From contig PLXK01000023.1 in assembly GCA_003151415.1 (NCBI GenBank), positions 1 through 41,968 on the forward strand: a DNA stretch of 41,968 bases, written 5' to 3'. Positions 16,188 through 24,395 of this stretch are shown here, piece by piece. The stretch's first letter is position 1. Each line of letters starts with the position of its first letter. A model generated the notes under the pieces. The model searched no databases and was not told the origin of the DNA. It was given only the letters and a program-made list of their open reading frames with translations. Source of the DNA: Bacteroidota bacterium (GTDB lineage: Bacteria > Bacteroidota > Bacteroidia > Palsa-965). The position numbers and the translations under genes are program-made.

Positions 16188-19100
16188 ATGAGTCGCAAAC
16201 TGATACAATCCATTTTTTCTTTGTTCTTTCTGCTGGCCGTCATTCTGGGCAGTGCATCTTGTTCGGGGAATAAAAAGAAACAAGAACACGCTTCCGCTTC
16301 GGCAACGTCAGCCGGTCTGACTCCGCCGCAAAGAGTGCTTGCAGGCAAACCTGTTGTTGCCGATCCGAAAAGCTGCCAGCCGGCAAAGGTTATTGTCGTT
16401 CCAACAGGCCCGACGAATGAAACCCGGACTTACAAAAACGGAACGGTTGTGCATCTGGGGCCGCCAACGACAACGCCTGCTGATTTCTTTGTGGAGATGG
16501 AAAATTACACGACCGAACAGGGTTTGCCCATTAGCGCTGTTTCCTGCGGATATCAGGACAGGCAGGGGAATCTCTGGTTTGGATTGCCCGGTGGCGGACT
16601 GACCCGTTACGACGGCAAAACGTTTGCCACCTACACCACCGAACAGGGTCTTGCCAGCAACAATGTTTTGTGTGTAAAAGAAGACAGAGGCGGGAACCTG
16701 TGGATTGGTACGGAAGGGGGAGGGGTGAGCCGGTATGACGGCAATACATTTACCACATTCAGCACGGTACAGGGTTTGCCAAACAACCTGATAAAAGGAA
16801 TCCTGGTAGACAGAAAGGGAGATGTGTGGTTAGGCACATCCGGAGGAATCTGCAGATATGATGGAAAAACCTTTGTAACCTATACCACGGCCCAGGGTCT
16901 TTCGAACAATTCGGTGACCTGCCTGATGGAAGACAAAAAAGGCAATCTCTGGTTCGGAACACAGGGCGGCGGAGTGAACCGCTACGATGGAAAGTCTTTT
17001 GTTTCCTTCACAAAGGCGATGGGGCTTCCAAGCAACAATGTATTCAGTATCTGCCAGGATGACAAAGGAAAAATCTGGCTGGGTTCCACAAGTGGATTGG
17101 TTTGCGGATTGGAAGAAAACGGGACCGGTGCGGGACGGACAAAAATCACGTCTTATAATTTGGGTTCCGCGCAGATCCGGAATATTGTCATCAACATCAT
17201 AAAAGACAAACGGGGAAATGTGTGGTTTGCCACCACCGGCAGCGGCGCATTCAGATATGACGGAAAAACATTCACCACTTTTTCCTCGGCACAGGGTTTA
17301 TCCAATGAAGATGTCTGGAGCATCACCGAAGATAAACGCGGAAACCTTTGGTTCGGAACCTATGGAGGCGGCCTGAACCGCTATGACGGAAACGCTTTCA
17401 CCTCGTTCAGTACGGCCCAGGGTCTTTCAAACAACAATGTTTTCAGCATCGGCGAAGACAAAAAAGGAGATCTCTGGTTCGGAACCGATGGGGGAGGTGT
17501 GTCCCGCTTTGATGGAGAATTCTTTACCACTTTCGGAATCGCACAGGGCCTTGCCGATAACAACGTCTTCTGCATCACAAGAGATAAAAAAGAGAATTTG
17601 TGGTTTGGTACTCTCGGCGGCGGAGTATGCTGCTTTGACGGAAAAACATTCAGCACGTATGGCCCGCTTCAGGGGCTGAGTGATTTCACCGTTTCGAGCA
17701 TCGCGGAAGACAAAAACGGAAATCTCTGGTTCGGAACACAAAAAGGACTGAGCTTTTTTGACGGCAAGTCAATGGCTGTTTATACCACCGCCCAGGGGCT
17801 TCCCGGAAATGTGATATCGTGCATCACCCGCGACCGGCACGGAGATCTCTGGTTTGGTACCCAGGGAAACGGTGTGTGTCATTATGACGGAACGTATTTT
17901 ACCAATTATACCACCGCTCAGGGGCTTTCAAACAACACGGTGTGGTGCATTACCGAGGACCGCAACGGAAATCTCTGGTTCGGAACCGATGGGGGCGGGG
18001 CGAATGTCCTGTCATCCGAAACGGCAGACAAGCTGGCTCTTCATCCCGACAAAGTGAAGGACTTGGATTTTATTTTCAGAACAATAAGTACCGATGAAGG
18101 TCTTGCAGAAAATACGGTATCCAATATCTCAGAAGGGAAAGAGGGAAAAATGTATCTCGGCACCAACAAAGGAATCAGTGTGCTGGCCGGATGGAAAACC
18201 GATGCCGCAAATGAACCGACCACTTCTTACCCGAAAGGGGATGGGGCAGGAGTTCCGGTTTTTGAAACCTACAACAAGCACACCGGATATCCGATCAAAG
18301 ATGTGAATGTGGGTCAGCGGGCCATGTTCATCGACAGCAAGGGAATTGTCTGGGCGGGAACAGGAGATGACAAGACGGCACTGGTGCGTTTTTCTCCGGC
18401 CGATCTGAACCGCAATGCAGAAGTTCCGCATGTTTACATTCAGGCCATCAAGCTGAACGATGAAAATATTTGCTGGTTGGATCTGAAAGAAACCGGAGTA
18501 AAAGAACAGAACAAACCGGGAGGCAGCGGAGTGTCGGCTGCCGGTGCCGAAGAAGTCAGTCTGTTTGGCAAAAAGCTGAATGAGGCCGAACTGGATACCT
18601 TGCACCGGAAATATGCAGGTCTGCAATTCGACAGCGTCACCAAATTTTCGCACATCCCTCAGAAACTGGTTTTGCCTTATGAACACAACAACATCACCTT
18701 CGATTTTTTGGCCATAGATCCGGCCAAATCTTCGCTGATCAATTATCAATATATTCTGGAGGGCTATGACAAGGGCTGGAGCCGGGTGAGCCCGAAGACA
18801 AGCGCCACTTTTGGAAATATCTTCGAAGGCACCTATACGTTTAAATTGAGGGCGCAAAATCCGGAAGGCGTATGGGGAGATCCGATTGCATACACCTTTA
18901 AAGTGAAGGCGCCCTGGTACAGAACCGTGTGGCTCTATCTTGTCTATATCCTGATGGCCTTTCTTTTGTTTCTGGGAATTTATTACTGGCGCACGGCGGC
19001 CTTGCGCATCCGTCAGAAACAACTGGAAGATACCGTGGTTGAGCGTACCGCGGAAGTGGAAGAACAGAAAAAGGAAATCATTGATTCAATCAATTATGCC

Positions 19101-19814
19101 AGACGCCTGCAACAGGCCCTGCTGCCCTCGCTGAAATCAATCCGGTCGAATCTGCCCGAATCCTTTGTTCTCTACAGGCCCAAAGCGATTGTTGCGGGTG
19201 ATTTTTACTGGATGCACACCACCGGCGATATTCTCCTGATTGCAGCAGGCGATTGTACGGGTCATGGTGTTCCGGGCGCCCTGGTGAGCATTGTTTGTTC
19301 CAATGCCCTGAACCGGACAGTCAATGAATTTGGACTGACCGATACAGGCAAAATACTGGATAAGGTAACCGATCTGGTGATGGAGAATTTCGAGAAAAGC
19401 GGGGAAGAAATCAATGACGGCATGGATATTTCCTTGTTGTCAATAAATAAAGCAAGCGGTCAGATTCAATGGAGCGGAGCCAATAACCCGCTCTGGATAT
19501 TCCGGGGAACCGTGCTTGAAGAGATAAAAGCCGATAAGCAGCCGGTCGGGAAAACCGAGAAACGAAAACCATTCACCTCGCATAACCGGAAACTGGTGAA
19601 AGGTGAAACGTTTTACCTGATCACCGATGGATATGCCGATCAGTTCGGTAAGGGAGACAAGAAACTCATGAAGAGCAAATTCAAGGATTTGCTTGCGGTG
19701 ATTCAGGGAAAGACCATGGACGAGCAGTTTGACTTCCTGAACAACCATCACATCGAATGGAAAGGCAAAATGGAACAGACCGATGATGTAACGATAATAG
19801 GTATTCGTATTTAG
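16188..19814 (+). CDS. Reg_prop / Y_Y_Y sensor with C-terminal SpoIIE-type PP2C phosphatase
   Basis: 1208 residues. The N-terminus has a lipobox-like end (LGSASC, Cys at about 26). Residues about 105-720 contain 14 Reg_prop blades (repeating GLSNNNVFSITEDKKGNLWF then GTxGGGxxRYDGKTF), enough for two seven-bladed propellers, as in hybrid two-component sensors. A Y_Y_Y domain (about 840-905, INYQYILEGYDKGWS), a TM helix (about 913-934) and a coiled coil follow. The cytoplasmic domain (about 985-1207) is a SpoIIE/RsbU phosphatase with metal-binding motifs VAGDFYW, AAGDCTGHGVPGALVS, DGYADQFG and TDDVTIIG. It would couple an outside signal to dephosphorylation of an anti-sigma antagonist. A strong terminator follows. 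The target proteins are not in the window. Confidence 0.88.
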   Translation: MSRKLIQSIFSLFFLLAVILGSASCSGNKKKQEHASASATSAGLTPPQRVLAGKPVVADPKSCQPAKVIVVPTGPTNETRTYKNGTVVHLGPPTTTPADFFVEMENYTTEQGLPISAVSCGYQDRQGNLWFGLPGGGLTRYDGKTFATYTTEQGLASNNVLCVKEDRGGNLWIGTEGGGVSRYDGNTFTTFSTVQGLPNNLIKGILVDRKGDVWLGTSGGICRYDGKTFVTYTTAQGLSNNSVTCLMEDKKGNLWFGTQGGGVNRYDGKSFVSFTKAMGLPSNNVFSICQDDKGKIWLGSTSGLVCGLEENGTGAGRTKITSYNLGSAQIRNIVINIIKDKRGNVWFATTGSGAFRYDGKTFTTFSSAQGLSNEDVWSITEDKRGNLWFGTYGGGLNRYDGNAFTSFSTAQGLSNNNVFSIGEDKKGDLWFGTDGGGVSRFDGEFFTTFGIAQGLADNNVFCITRDKKENLWFGTLGGGVCCFDGKTFSTYGPLQGLSDFTVSSIAEDKNGNLWFGTQKGLSFFDGKSMAVYTTAQGLPGNVISCITRDRHGDLWFGTQGNGVCHYDGTYFTNYTTAQGLSNNTVWCITEDRNGNLWFGTDGGGANVLSSETADKLALHPDKVKDLDFIFRTISTDEGLAENTVSNISEGKEGKMYLGTNKGISVLAGWKTDAANEPTTSYPKGDGAGVPVFETYNKHTGYPIKDVNVGQRAMFIDSKGIVWAGTGDDKTALVRFSPADLNRNAEVPHVYIQAIKLNDENICWLDLKETGVKEQNKPGGSGVSAAGAEEVSLFGKKLNEAELDTLHRKYAGLQFDSVTKFSHIPQKLVLPYEHNNITFDFLAIDPAKSSLINYQYILEGYDKGWSRVSPKTSATFGNIFEGTYTFKLRAQNPEGVWGDPIAYTFKVKAPWYRTVWLYLVYILMAFLLFLGIYYWRTAALRIRQKQLEDTVVERTAEVEEQKKEIIDSINYARRLQQALLPSLKSIRSNLPESFVLYRPKAIVAGDFYWMHTTGDILLIAAGDCTGHGVPGALVSIVCSNALNRTVNEFGLTDTGKILDKVTDLVMENFEKSGEEINDGMDISLLSINKASGQIQWSGANNPLWIFRGTVLEEIKADKQPVGKTEKRKPFTSHNRKLVKGETFYLITDGYADQFGKGDKKLMKSKFKDLLAVIQGKTMDEQFDFLNNHHIEWKGKMEQTDDVTIIGIRI

Positions 19815-19842
19815 AAACTGTTGTCGCATTTTCAGATAAGCA

Positions 19843-19871
19843 AAAACACCGCCCATAAAGAGCGGTGTTTT
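19843..19871. terminator. Strong bidirectional terminator between the phosphatase and the first peptide gene
   Basis: AAAACACCGC (19843-19852) pairs perfectly with GCGGTGTTTT (19862-19871) and is followed by more T on the plus strand and by T on the minus strand as well. It ends the phosphatase transcript (+) and, 50 bp past the stop, the peptide transcript (-). Confidence 0.88.
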
Positions 19872-19919
19872 TTTTGAAATCGGGGTGCAAACAGGTGTTG
19901 CAAGTCCTTTCGTCGGGTA

Positions 19920-20087
19920 TTAACCGATTGTTGTAGAACCTGTGGTTGATGTGCTTGCGGTGTCAGTCAGTGTATTTGATTTGGAAGCGTTGTAATTGAT
20001 AGATCCGCCCAAAACTTTGTCCATCTTTATTTCTGTAAAACCTGCGAATTTTGAAATTTTAGATTCAACCTTTTTTGTCTTTTTCAT
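19920..20087 (-). CDS. Double-glycine leader peptide, copy 1 (RiPP or pheromone-type precursor)
   Basis: 55 residues from an ATG at 20085-20087. The basic N-terminus is MKKTKKVESKISKFAGFTEI, then KMDKVLGG ends at Gly28, followed by a 27-residue tail starting SINYNASKSNT and rich in Ser and Thr (14 of 27) with no Cys. The GG motif, spacing and short length match Bacteroidota double-glycine precursors such as the TIGR04149 natural-product class, normally cut by a C39 peptidase-transporter. The second gene 90 bp away encodes a paralogue sharing the KISKF, EIK, KVLGGSINYN and SKSNT blocks, which argues strongly that both are real. No maturase is nearby. Function inferred. Confidence 0.72.
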   Translation of the reverse strand: MKKTKKVESKISKFAGFTEIKMDKVLGGSINYNASKSNTLTDTASTSTTGSTTIG

Positions 20088-20177
20088 GTGTGTTGTTTTT
20101 ATGTGCCTACTCTGTTTTTTCAGTTTTCGGCTTCCCTGGTTTCGTGTTTTATGTCTTGATCCCGAAATCGGGTGGAT

Positions 20178-20348
20178 TTAGGCGTGGGCAGAAGGATCCG
20201 TTGAGGCGGATGAGCCGGCAGCCAGATTGCCTGTATTTGATTTGGATGAATTGTAATTGATGGATCCGCCCAAAACCTTGTTCAGTTTTATTTCGGAACC
20301 GGTTTCGAATTTCGAAATTTTGGATGCTGTTTTCTTTGACTTTTTCAT
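20178..20348 (-). CDS. Double-glycine leader peptide, copy 2 (RiPP or pheromone-type precursor)
   Basis: 56 residues from an ATG at 20346-20348. Leader MKKSKKTASKISKFETGSEI then KLNKVLGG, cleavage expected after Gly28; tail begins SINYNSSKSNTGNLAAGSSA and ends STDPSAHA, no Cys. Leader and first 11 tail residues match copy 1 closely while the tail ends differ, the pattern of duplicated precursors with a variable product. It is the first gene of the pair, with a perfect -7 box (TACTTTTG) about 80 bp upstream. The upstream 50 bp is also shared with copy 1. A CCCGAAATCGGG palindrome lies just past the stop. Divergent from the histidine-kinase gene. Confidence 0.72.
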   Translation of the reverse strand: MKKSKKTASKISKFETGSEIKLNKVLGGSINYNSSKSNTGNLAAGSSASTDPSAHA

Positions 20349-20428
20349 GTTGCTTTTTTTATGGGCCTGTTCTGTTTTTTTCAGTTTGGGGCTGCCTTGT
20401 GAATGTTCGGTTTAAAATTGAAACTGTC

Positions 20429-20436
20429 CAAAAGTA
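20429..20436 (-). promoter_or_regulatory. -7 promoter box for the peptide genes
   Basis: Minus-strand TACTTTTG matches the Bacteroidota sigma-A -7 consensus TAnnTTTG exactly, about 80 bp upstream of the copy 2 start. The -33 element is poor (TTCG about 22 bp upstream), suggesting a regulated promoter. Confidence 0.5.
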
Positions 20437-20555
20437 GATCTTTCCGATATCCGGCGAAGTCCTATTTAGTATACCCCGCAAATGAGTGATTATAACCCCT
20501 GTTTCTCTGAGTGGAGGTGTGGCGCGAATAGATACGCGATGTGCATTCTTTTCTT

Positions 20556-20563
20556 TAATTTTG
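20556..20563 (+). promoter_or_regulatory. -7 promoter box for the histidine-kinase operon
   Basis: Plus-strand TAATTTTG is an exact TAnnTTTG match 46 bp before the ATG of the kinase gene. It lies 120 bp from, and divergent to, the peptide promoter box. No good -33 TTTG is seen at the expected distance. Confidence 0.5.
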
Positions 20564-20609
20564 ACTGGGTTGTGCGGATTTTTGGATTATTCATGGCACA
20601 AAAGATTAG

Positions 20610-23564
20610 ATGATACCTCTTCGCAACCTATTTGCTTTTTCTCTTTTCCTTTTGCTTTTCACCTGTACAGGCCTTTCCGCCCAGGTCTCCCAGTTCAGGA
20701 ACTACAGCATCAAAGACGGTCTTCCCAGCTCAGAGGTGTATCATGCCATGCAGGATTCGAAGGGATACCTCTGGTTTGCCACCGACAAAGGGGTGAGCCG
20801 CTTCGATGGCTATACATTCAAAACGTTTACAACGGCAAACGGACTGGCGGACAACACCATTTTTGAATGTATGGAGGATTACAAGGGCAGGATCTGGTTC
20901 CGTTCTTTTTCAGGCAGGCTCAGCTATTTTTACAACGATTCGCTGATCCAGCTTACAGGAAATGATTCCCTGGTTCATGCCCTTCAAAACAAGCGGATCA
21001 CTTCGCTCAGTGTGGATGGTTCGGATATCTTATCCATCGGCGTATACGGCCTTTCATCCATCATCCAGATCCATCTCAGAAACAAATGTGCCATTTCTTT
21101 TTTGCCTTTGCCTGCGGCGCGTGGAATTCTTTATATCGGCAGAAACGGTTCGAAAAACCTCATCAACGGCGATAACCATGGCCGGGCAGATTACGGAACT
21201 TTGTCGGAAGCGGCAACACCCGGAATCCACTTTCTCAATCTGCAGAAACCGGGTGGCGATCCTGTCATCGTGCCCTTTGCTTCAACACCGGCTCCCGAGA
21301 ATAACATGTATCATACCAATTTGCGCAACAAGGCCGTTTTGCTGAGCAAAGGCACAATTGCCTCAAGCGTGGATGTGCGGCTTACTTTATTCAATGAAGC
21401 GAAAGCGGTTTACAAACAGACCTTCGGCGACATCATCCTCAACTTGTGTCCCGACAATGAAGACGGTATGTGGATCGCATTTCTGAACAAAGCGCCACTG
21501 TATTACAGGGATGGAAAAATAACAGCTTATACCCAGCTGGGTATGCTTAAAGACAAGCAAATTACAGCCGTTGCGAAAGACAGGGAAGGCGGGCTCTGGT
21601 TTACCAGCCTCAATGACGGGGTGTATTATCTGCGCTCGCTCAGCGCCATGACCTGGACAAAAGAAACCGGATTGCCCGGCAATAAAGTCACTGCCGTGAA
21701 TATCAATCAAAGCGATGGCGCTGTGTGGGTGTCCATGGCCAATACGCATACCCTTTCGCGTATTTTCAAAGATTCGGTAACGAATTACCCCATCGGAAAT
21801 CTGGAGCCGGCCACGTTGATGACGGGTGTTTTGTTCAACATCGGCAAATCCAATTGGGTGTCATCGAACATGAAAATTTTCAGTTATGAAAACAACGACA
21901 AATTCAAACTGCTGGCCGAACGGGACAAAGGAGCTGTATTGCTTTTGAAAAACAAGGATGAAACGGCATGGGCTGTTTATGGCGACAATAAATTCGACCT
22001 GCTCAGGCAAGGTGCTCATTCTATTGAACAGGTCAAACGCATTGAGTTGCCGGTAAAGATATTTGCCGCCTGCCGGGAAAATGACAACAAGGTGTGGCTG
22101 GGCACCATGAATGGTTTGTGGGAATACGAGAATGATTCGCTCGTGTACTGGGGAAATAAATTTCCTTTTCTTAAAAAAAGAATCAGCGACATCCGGCTTT
22201 CTTCGGCAAAGGATTTGTGGATCGCCACGCGCGATACCGGACTCATTGTGATCAGCGGAAACAAGGAAATCCGTCTGACCTCCAGAGACGGATTGCCGGG
22301 TAATTTTTGCAACCGCCTGTTTATCGATTACAAAGACAACATTTGGGTGGGCTCCAGCCGCGGGTTGTCACACATTCTCGTACACAAGGGTTCCAGGGGA
22401 TTGGTGATCGACACCATTCAGACCATAAACACATTCAACTTCAGCGAAATCAATTGCATTACCGGTTCGGGCGATAAAATATATGTGGGAACAAGCAGCG
22501 GGCTCACCTGTTTTGACATGAATGACACCCTGGCTAACCGCATTCCGCCTCCTGTTTATATCACCTCCATCCGGGTGAACAACAAAGATGCGGCCATCGG
22601 TTCCGTGCTTCCGGAATTGAGATACGACGAAAACTATCTGGTGATCAAGTACGTCGGATTGTCTTACCGGGATGCGGGAAACACCGGATACCGATACAAA
22701 ATGGAAGGCATCGATACCGGATGGGTGTACACGAAATTTACCACGGCCCAATATCCCAAACTGCCTCCGGGCAATTACGTGTTTCTTGTCAGTGCCATGA
22801 ACAATGACGGCATATGGAACCGCCAGGCTGCGGCATTCAGGTTTGCCATTGCCCCGCCCTGGTGGGCCACGTGGTGGGCGCGAAGCCTTGCCCTGCTTGG
22901 TATTTCCGGTCTGGTGTACTGGAGGGTGATGACGATAAAGACAAGAGAGATGCGCAAAACAGAGGTGAACAGACAACTCACGGAAATGGAATTGAAAGAA
23001 CTCAAGGCGCAGTTTGACCCGCATTTTCTGTTTAACAGTCTGAACATTCTTTCTCACCTGGCCGAGGACAAACCGCAAACAGCACCCGAATACATTGACG
23101 AGCTTTCCAAATATTACCGGTATTCGCTCAAGCACAACAACAGGCAATTTGTTGAAATGGAAACCGAAGCCGAACAAGCCGAGCGCTACCTGAGTCTTCT
23201 GAAACTGCGTTTTGGGGAAGGTTTGCAGGTAAAATGGGACATTGATCCGGCCCATGAACAGAGCTATATTTTATGCAGCTCCCTTCAGCTGCTCATCGAA
23301 AATATCACCAAGCACAATGTGGTGACCGACGAGCGTCCCTTGCTGATTGAGATCAGCAGCACGAAGAAAAACCTGCTCTCCATCCAGAACCCGCTGCAGC
23401 CTAAAAACAGCCAGCCGGCATCCACCGGACACGGACTGAAGAGCATTGCCCTGCGTTACCGCTTGCTTACCGGCAAGGAGATTCACATCATTCAAACAGA
23501 TTCTTTCTTTCGGGTAGAATTGCCCTTATTAAACGAAGAGGACCATGAAAACATTAATTATTGA
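20610..23564 (+). CDS. Reg_prop / Y_Y_Y sensor histidine kinase (LytS type)
   Basis: 984 residues. Signal peptide MIPLRNLFAFSLFLLLFTCT..., then Reg_prop blades across the periplasmic part (GLPSSEVYHAMQDSKGYLWF and later LPGNFCNRLFIDYKDNIWVG), a Y_Y_Y domain (about 660-745, YRYKMEGIDTGWVY), one TM helix (about 751-772) and a cytoplasmic His_kinase domain: KAQFDPHFLFNSLNILSHLA with phospho-His805, an N-box-like LLIENITKHN and a GHGLKSIALRY G-box. It should autophosphorylate on sensing an extracellular or periplasmic ligand and pass phosphate to the regulator whose gene overlaps its end by 20 bp. The Reg_prop/Y_Y_Y sensor half resembles that of the phosphatase at 16188. The ligand is unknown; the divergent peptides are candidates. 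Confidence 0.9.
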   Translation: MIPLRNLFAFSLFLLLFTCTGLSAQVSQFRNYSIKDGLPSSEVYHAMQDSKGYLWFATDKGVSRFDGYTFKTFTTANGLADNTIFECMEDYKGRIWFRSFSGRLSYFYNDSLIQLTGNDSLVHALQNKRITSLSVDGSDILSIGVYGLSSIIQIHLRNKCAISFLPLPAARGILYIGRNGSKNLINGDNHGRADYGTLSEAATPGIHFLNLQKPGGDPVIVPFASTPAPENNMYHTNLRNKAVLLSKGTIASSVDVRLTLFNEAKAVYKQTFGDIILNLCPDNEDGMWIAFLNKAPLYYRDGKITAYTQLGMLKDKQITAVAKDREGGLWFTSLNDGVYYLRSLSAMTWTKETGLPGNKVTAVNINQSDGAVWVSMANTHTLSRIFKDSVTNYPIGNLEPATLMTGVLFNIGKSNWVSSNMKIFSYENNDKFKLLAERDKGAVLLLKNKDETAWAVYGDNKFDLLRQGAHSIEQVKRIELPVKIFAACRENDNKVWLGTMNGLWEYENDSLVYWGNKFPFLKKRISDIRLSSAKDLWIATRDTGLIVISGNKEIRLTSRDGLPGNFCNRLFIDYKDNIWVGSSRGLSHILVHKGSRGLVIDTIQTINTFNFSEINCITGSGDKIYVGTSSGLTCFDMNDTLANRIPPPVYITSIRVNNKDAAIGSVLPELRYDENYLVIKYVGLSYRDAGNTGYRYKMEGIDTGWVYTKFTTAQYPKLPPGNYVFLVSAMNNDGIWNRQAAAFRFAIAPPWWATWWARSLALLGISGLVYWRVMTIKTREMRKTEVNRQLTEMELKELKAQFDPHFLFNSLNILSHLAEDKPQTAPEYIDELSKYYRYSLKHNNRQFVEMETEAEQAERYLSLLKLRFGEGLQVKWDIDPAHEQSYILCSSLQLLIENITKHNVVTDERPLLIEISSTKKNLLSIQNPLQPKNSQPASTGHGLKSIALRYRLLTGKEIHIIQTDSFFRVELPLLNEEDHENINY

Positions 23565-24300
23565 AGACGAATCCCTTGCGGCAGACAGGCTCAGAAAAAT
23601 GCTTTGTGCCGCCGATCCATCCATAATCATTCTGGATGTATGCAACAGCGTGGCCTCATCGGTCAAATGGCTCAAAAACAATCCGGCGCCTGATTTCATT
23701 TGCATGGACATCGAGTTGTCGGATGGAAAGTGCTTTGAAATCTTTCAGTCCGTGGAGGTGACTTCCCCTCTTGTTTTCGTCACGGCTTACGACGAACATG
23801 CCATCAAGGCGATCAAGCTGAACGCCCTTGATTACCTGCTCAAGCCCGTCAACAAACAGGAGCTGGAAGAGGCCGTCAAAAAAGCCAAAAAGAATGCAAG
23901 CAGTAATTCTTCTGCAAAACCCGATCTGAAAGAACTGGAAGGGCTCATCCAGAATATCGCGCACAAAGTGAAACCAAAGAAACTTGCCGTGAATTCGATG
24001 GAAGGATCCCTCTTTGTTGATCTGGATAAGATCGTTCGCCTGGAAGCCGATTCGAACTACACCCGCATTTATCTGGCAGATGGCAGGAAACTGGTTGTGC
24101 CCAGAACGCTCAAGGAATACGATGAGATTTTGAGCGGATTCGGATTCTGCCGGATACACAGCGCCCACATGGTCAACGTGTCTTTTGTGGAAAAATACCT
24201 CAAAGGGGAAGGGGGACAGGTGATCATGCATGACGGAAAAGCAATCGATGTTTCAAAACAAAAAAGAGCCGAACTGATGAAAGCCCTGACCATAAACTGA
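23545..24300 (+). CDS. LytTR-family response regulator
   Basis: 251 residues. Receiver domain at 1-120: acidic pair IIEDES at the start, phospho-acceptor Asp55 in FICMDIELSDG, VTAYDEHAIKAI, and the Lys of YLLKPVNK. A linker leads to the LytTR DNA-binding domain at about 145-248 (LFVDLDKIVRLEADSNYTRI, VPRTLKEYDEIL, FCRIHSAHMVNV). Paired LytS/LytTR systems regulate transcription, often of surface or peptide genes. The start lies inside the kinase gene (20-bp overlap), so the two are translationally coupled. All phosphorylation residues are intact. Its target promoter is unknown; the peptide promoter region at about 20350-20600 is an obvious candidate. Confidence 0.92.
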   Translation: MKTLIIEDESLAADRLRKMLCAADPSIIILDVCNSVASSVKWLKNNPAPDFICMDIELSDGKCFEIFQSVEVTSPLVFVTAYDEHAIKAIKLNALDYLLKPVNKQELEEAVKKAKKNASSNSSAKPDLKELEGLIQNIAHKVKPKKLAVNSMEGSLFVDLDKIVRLEADSNYTRIYLADGRKLVVPRTLKEYDEILSGFGFCRIHSAHMVNVSFVEKYLKGEGGQVIMHDGKAIDVSKQKRAELMKALTIN

Positions 24301-24329
24301 TTCCTTTTTTCGGGATAAAGATAAAAGAC

Positions 24330-24337
24330 TACATTTG
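24330..24337 (+). promoter_or_regulatory. -7 promoter box of the lipase gene
   Basis: TACATTTG is an exact TAnnTTTG match. Initiation about 7 bp later would fall next to the GTG at 24345, which therefore is unlikely to be the start codon; the ATG at 24396 gives a leader of about 50 nt. Confidence 0.5.
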
Positions 24338-24395
24338 CCCATATGTGAAACCTTATACAGGATACATCCTGATCAGGGACATTAAAAAAACGTCT

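Noticed and set aside
18129-19022. 297-codon minus-strand frame opposite the phosphatase gene
   Set aside because: Antisense to strong Reg_prop and Y_Y_Y coding; no recognisable domain and no start signals.
16188-19814. Phosphatase gene as a hybrid two-component (one-protein) regulator
   Set aside because: The Reg_prop/Y_Y_Y half fits, but no HisKA, receiver or AraC domain is present; the output is a SpoIIE phosphatase.
22368-23255. 295-codon minus-strand frame opposite the kinase gene
   Set aside because: Antisense to conserved kinase motifs; no independent evidence of coding.
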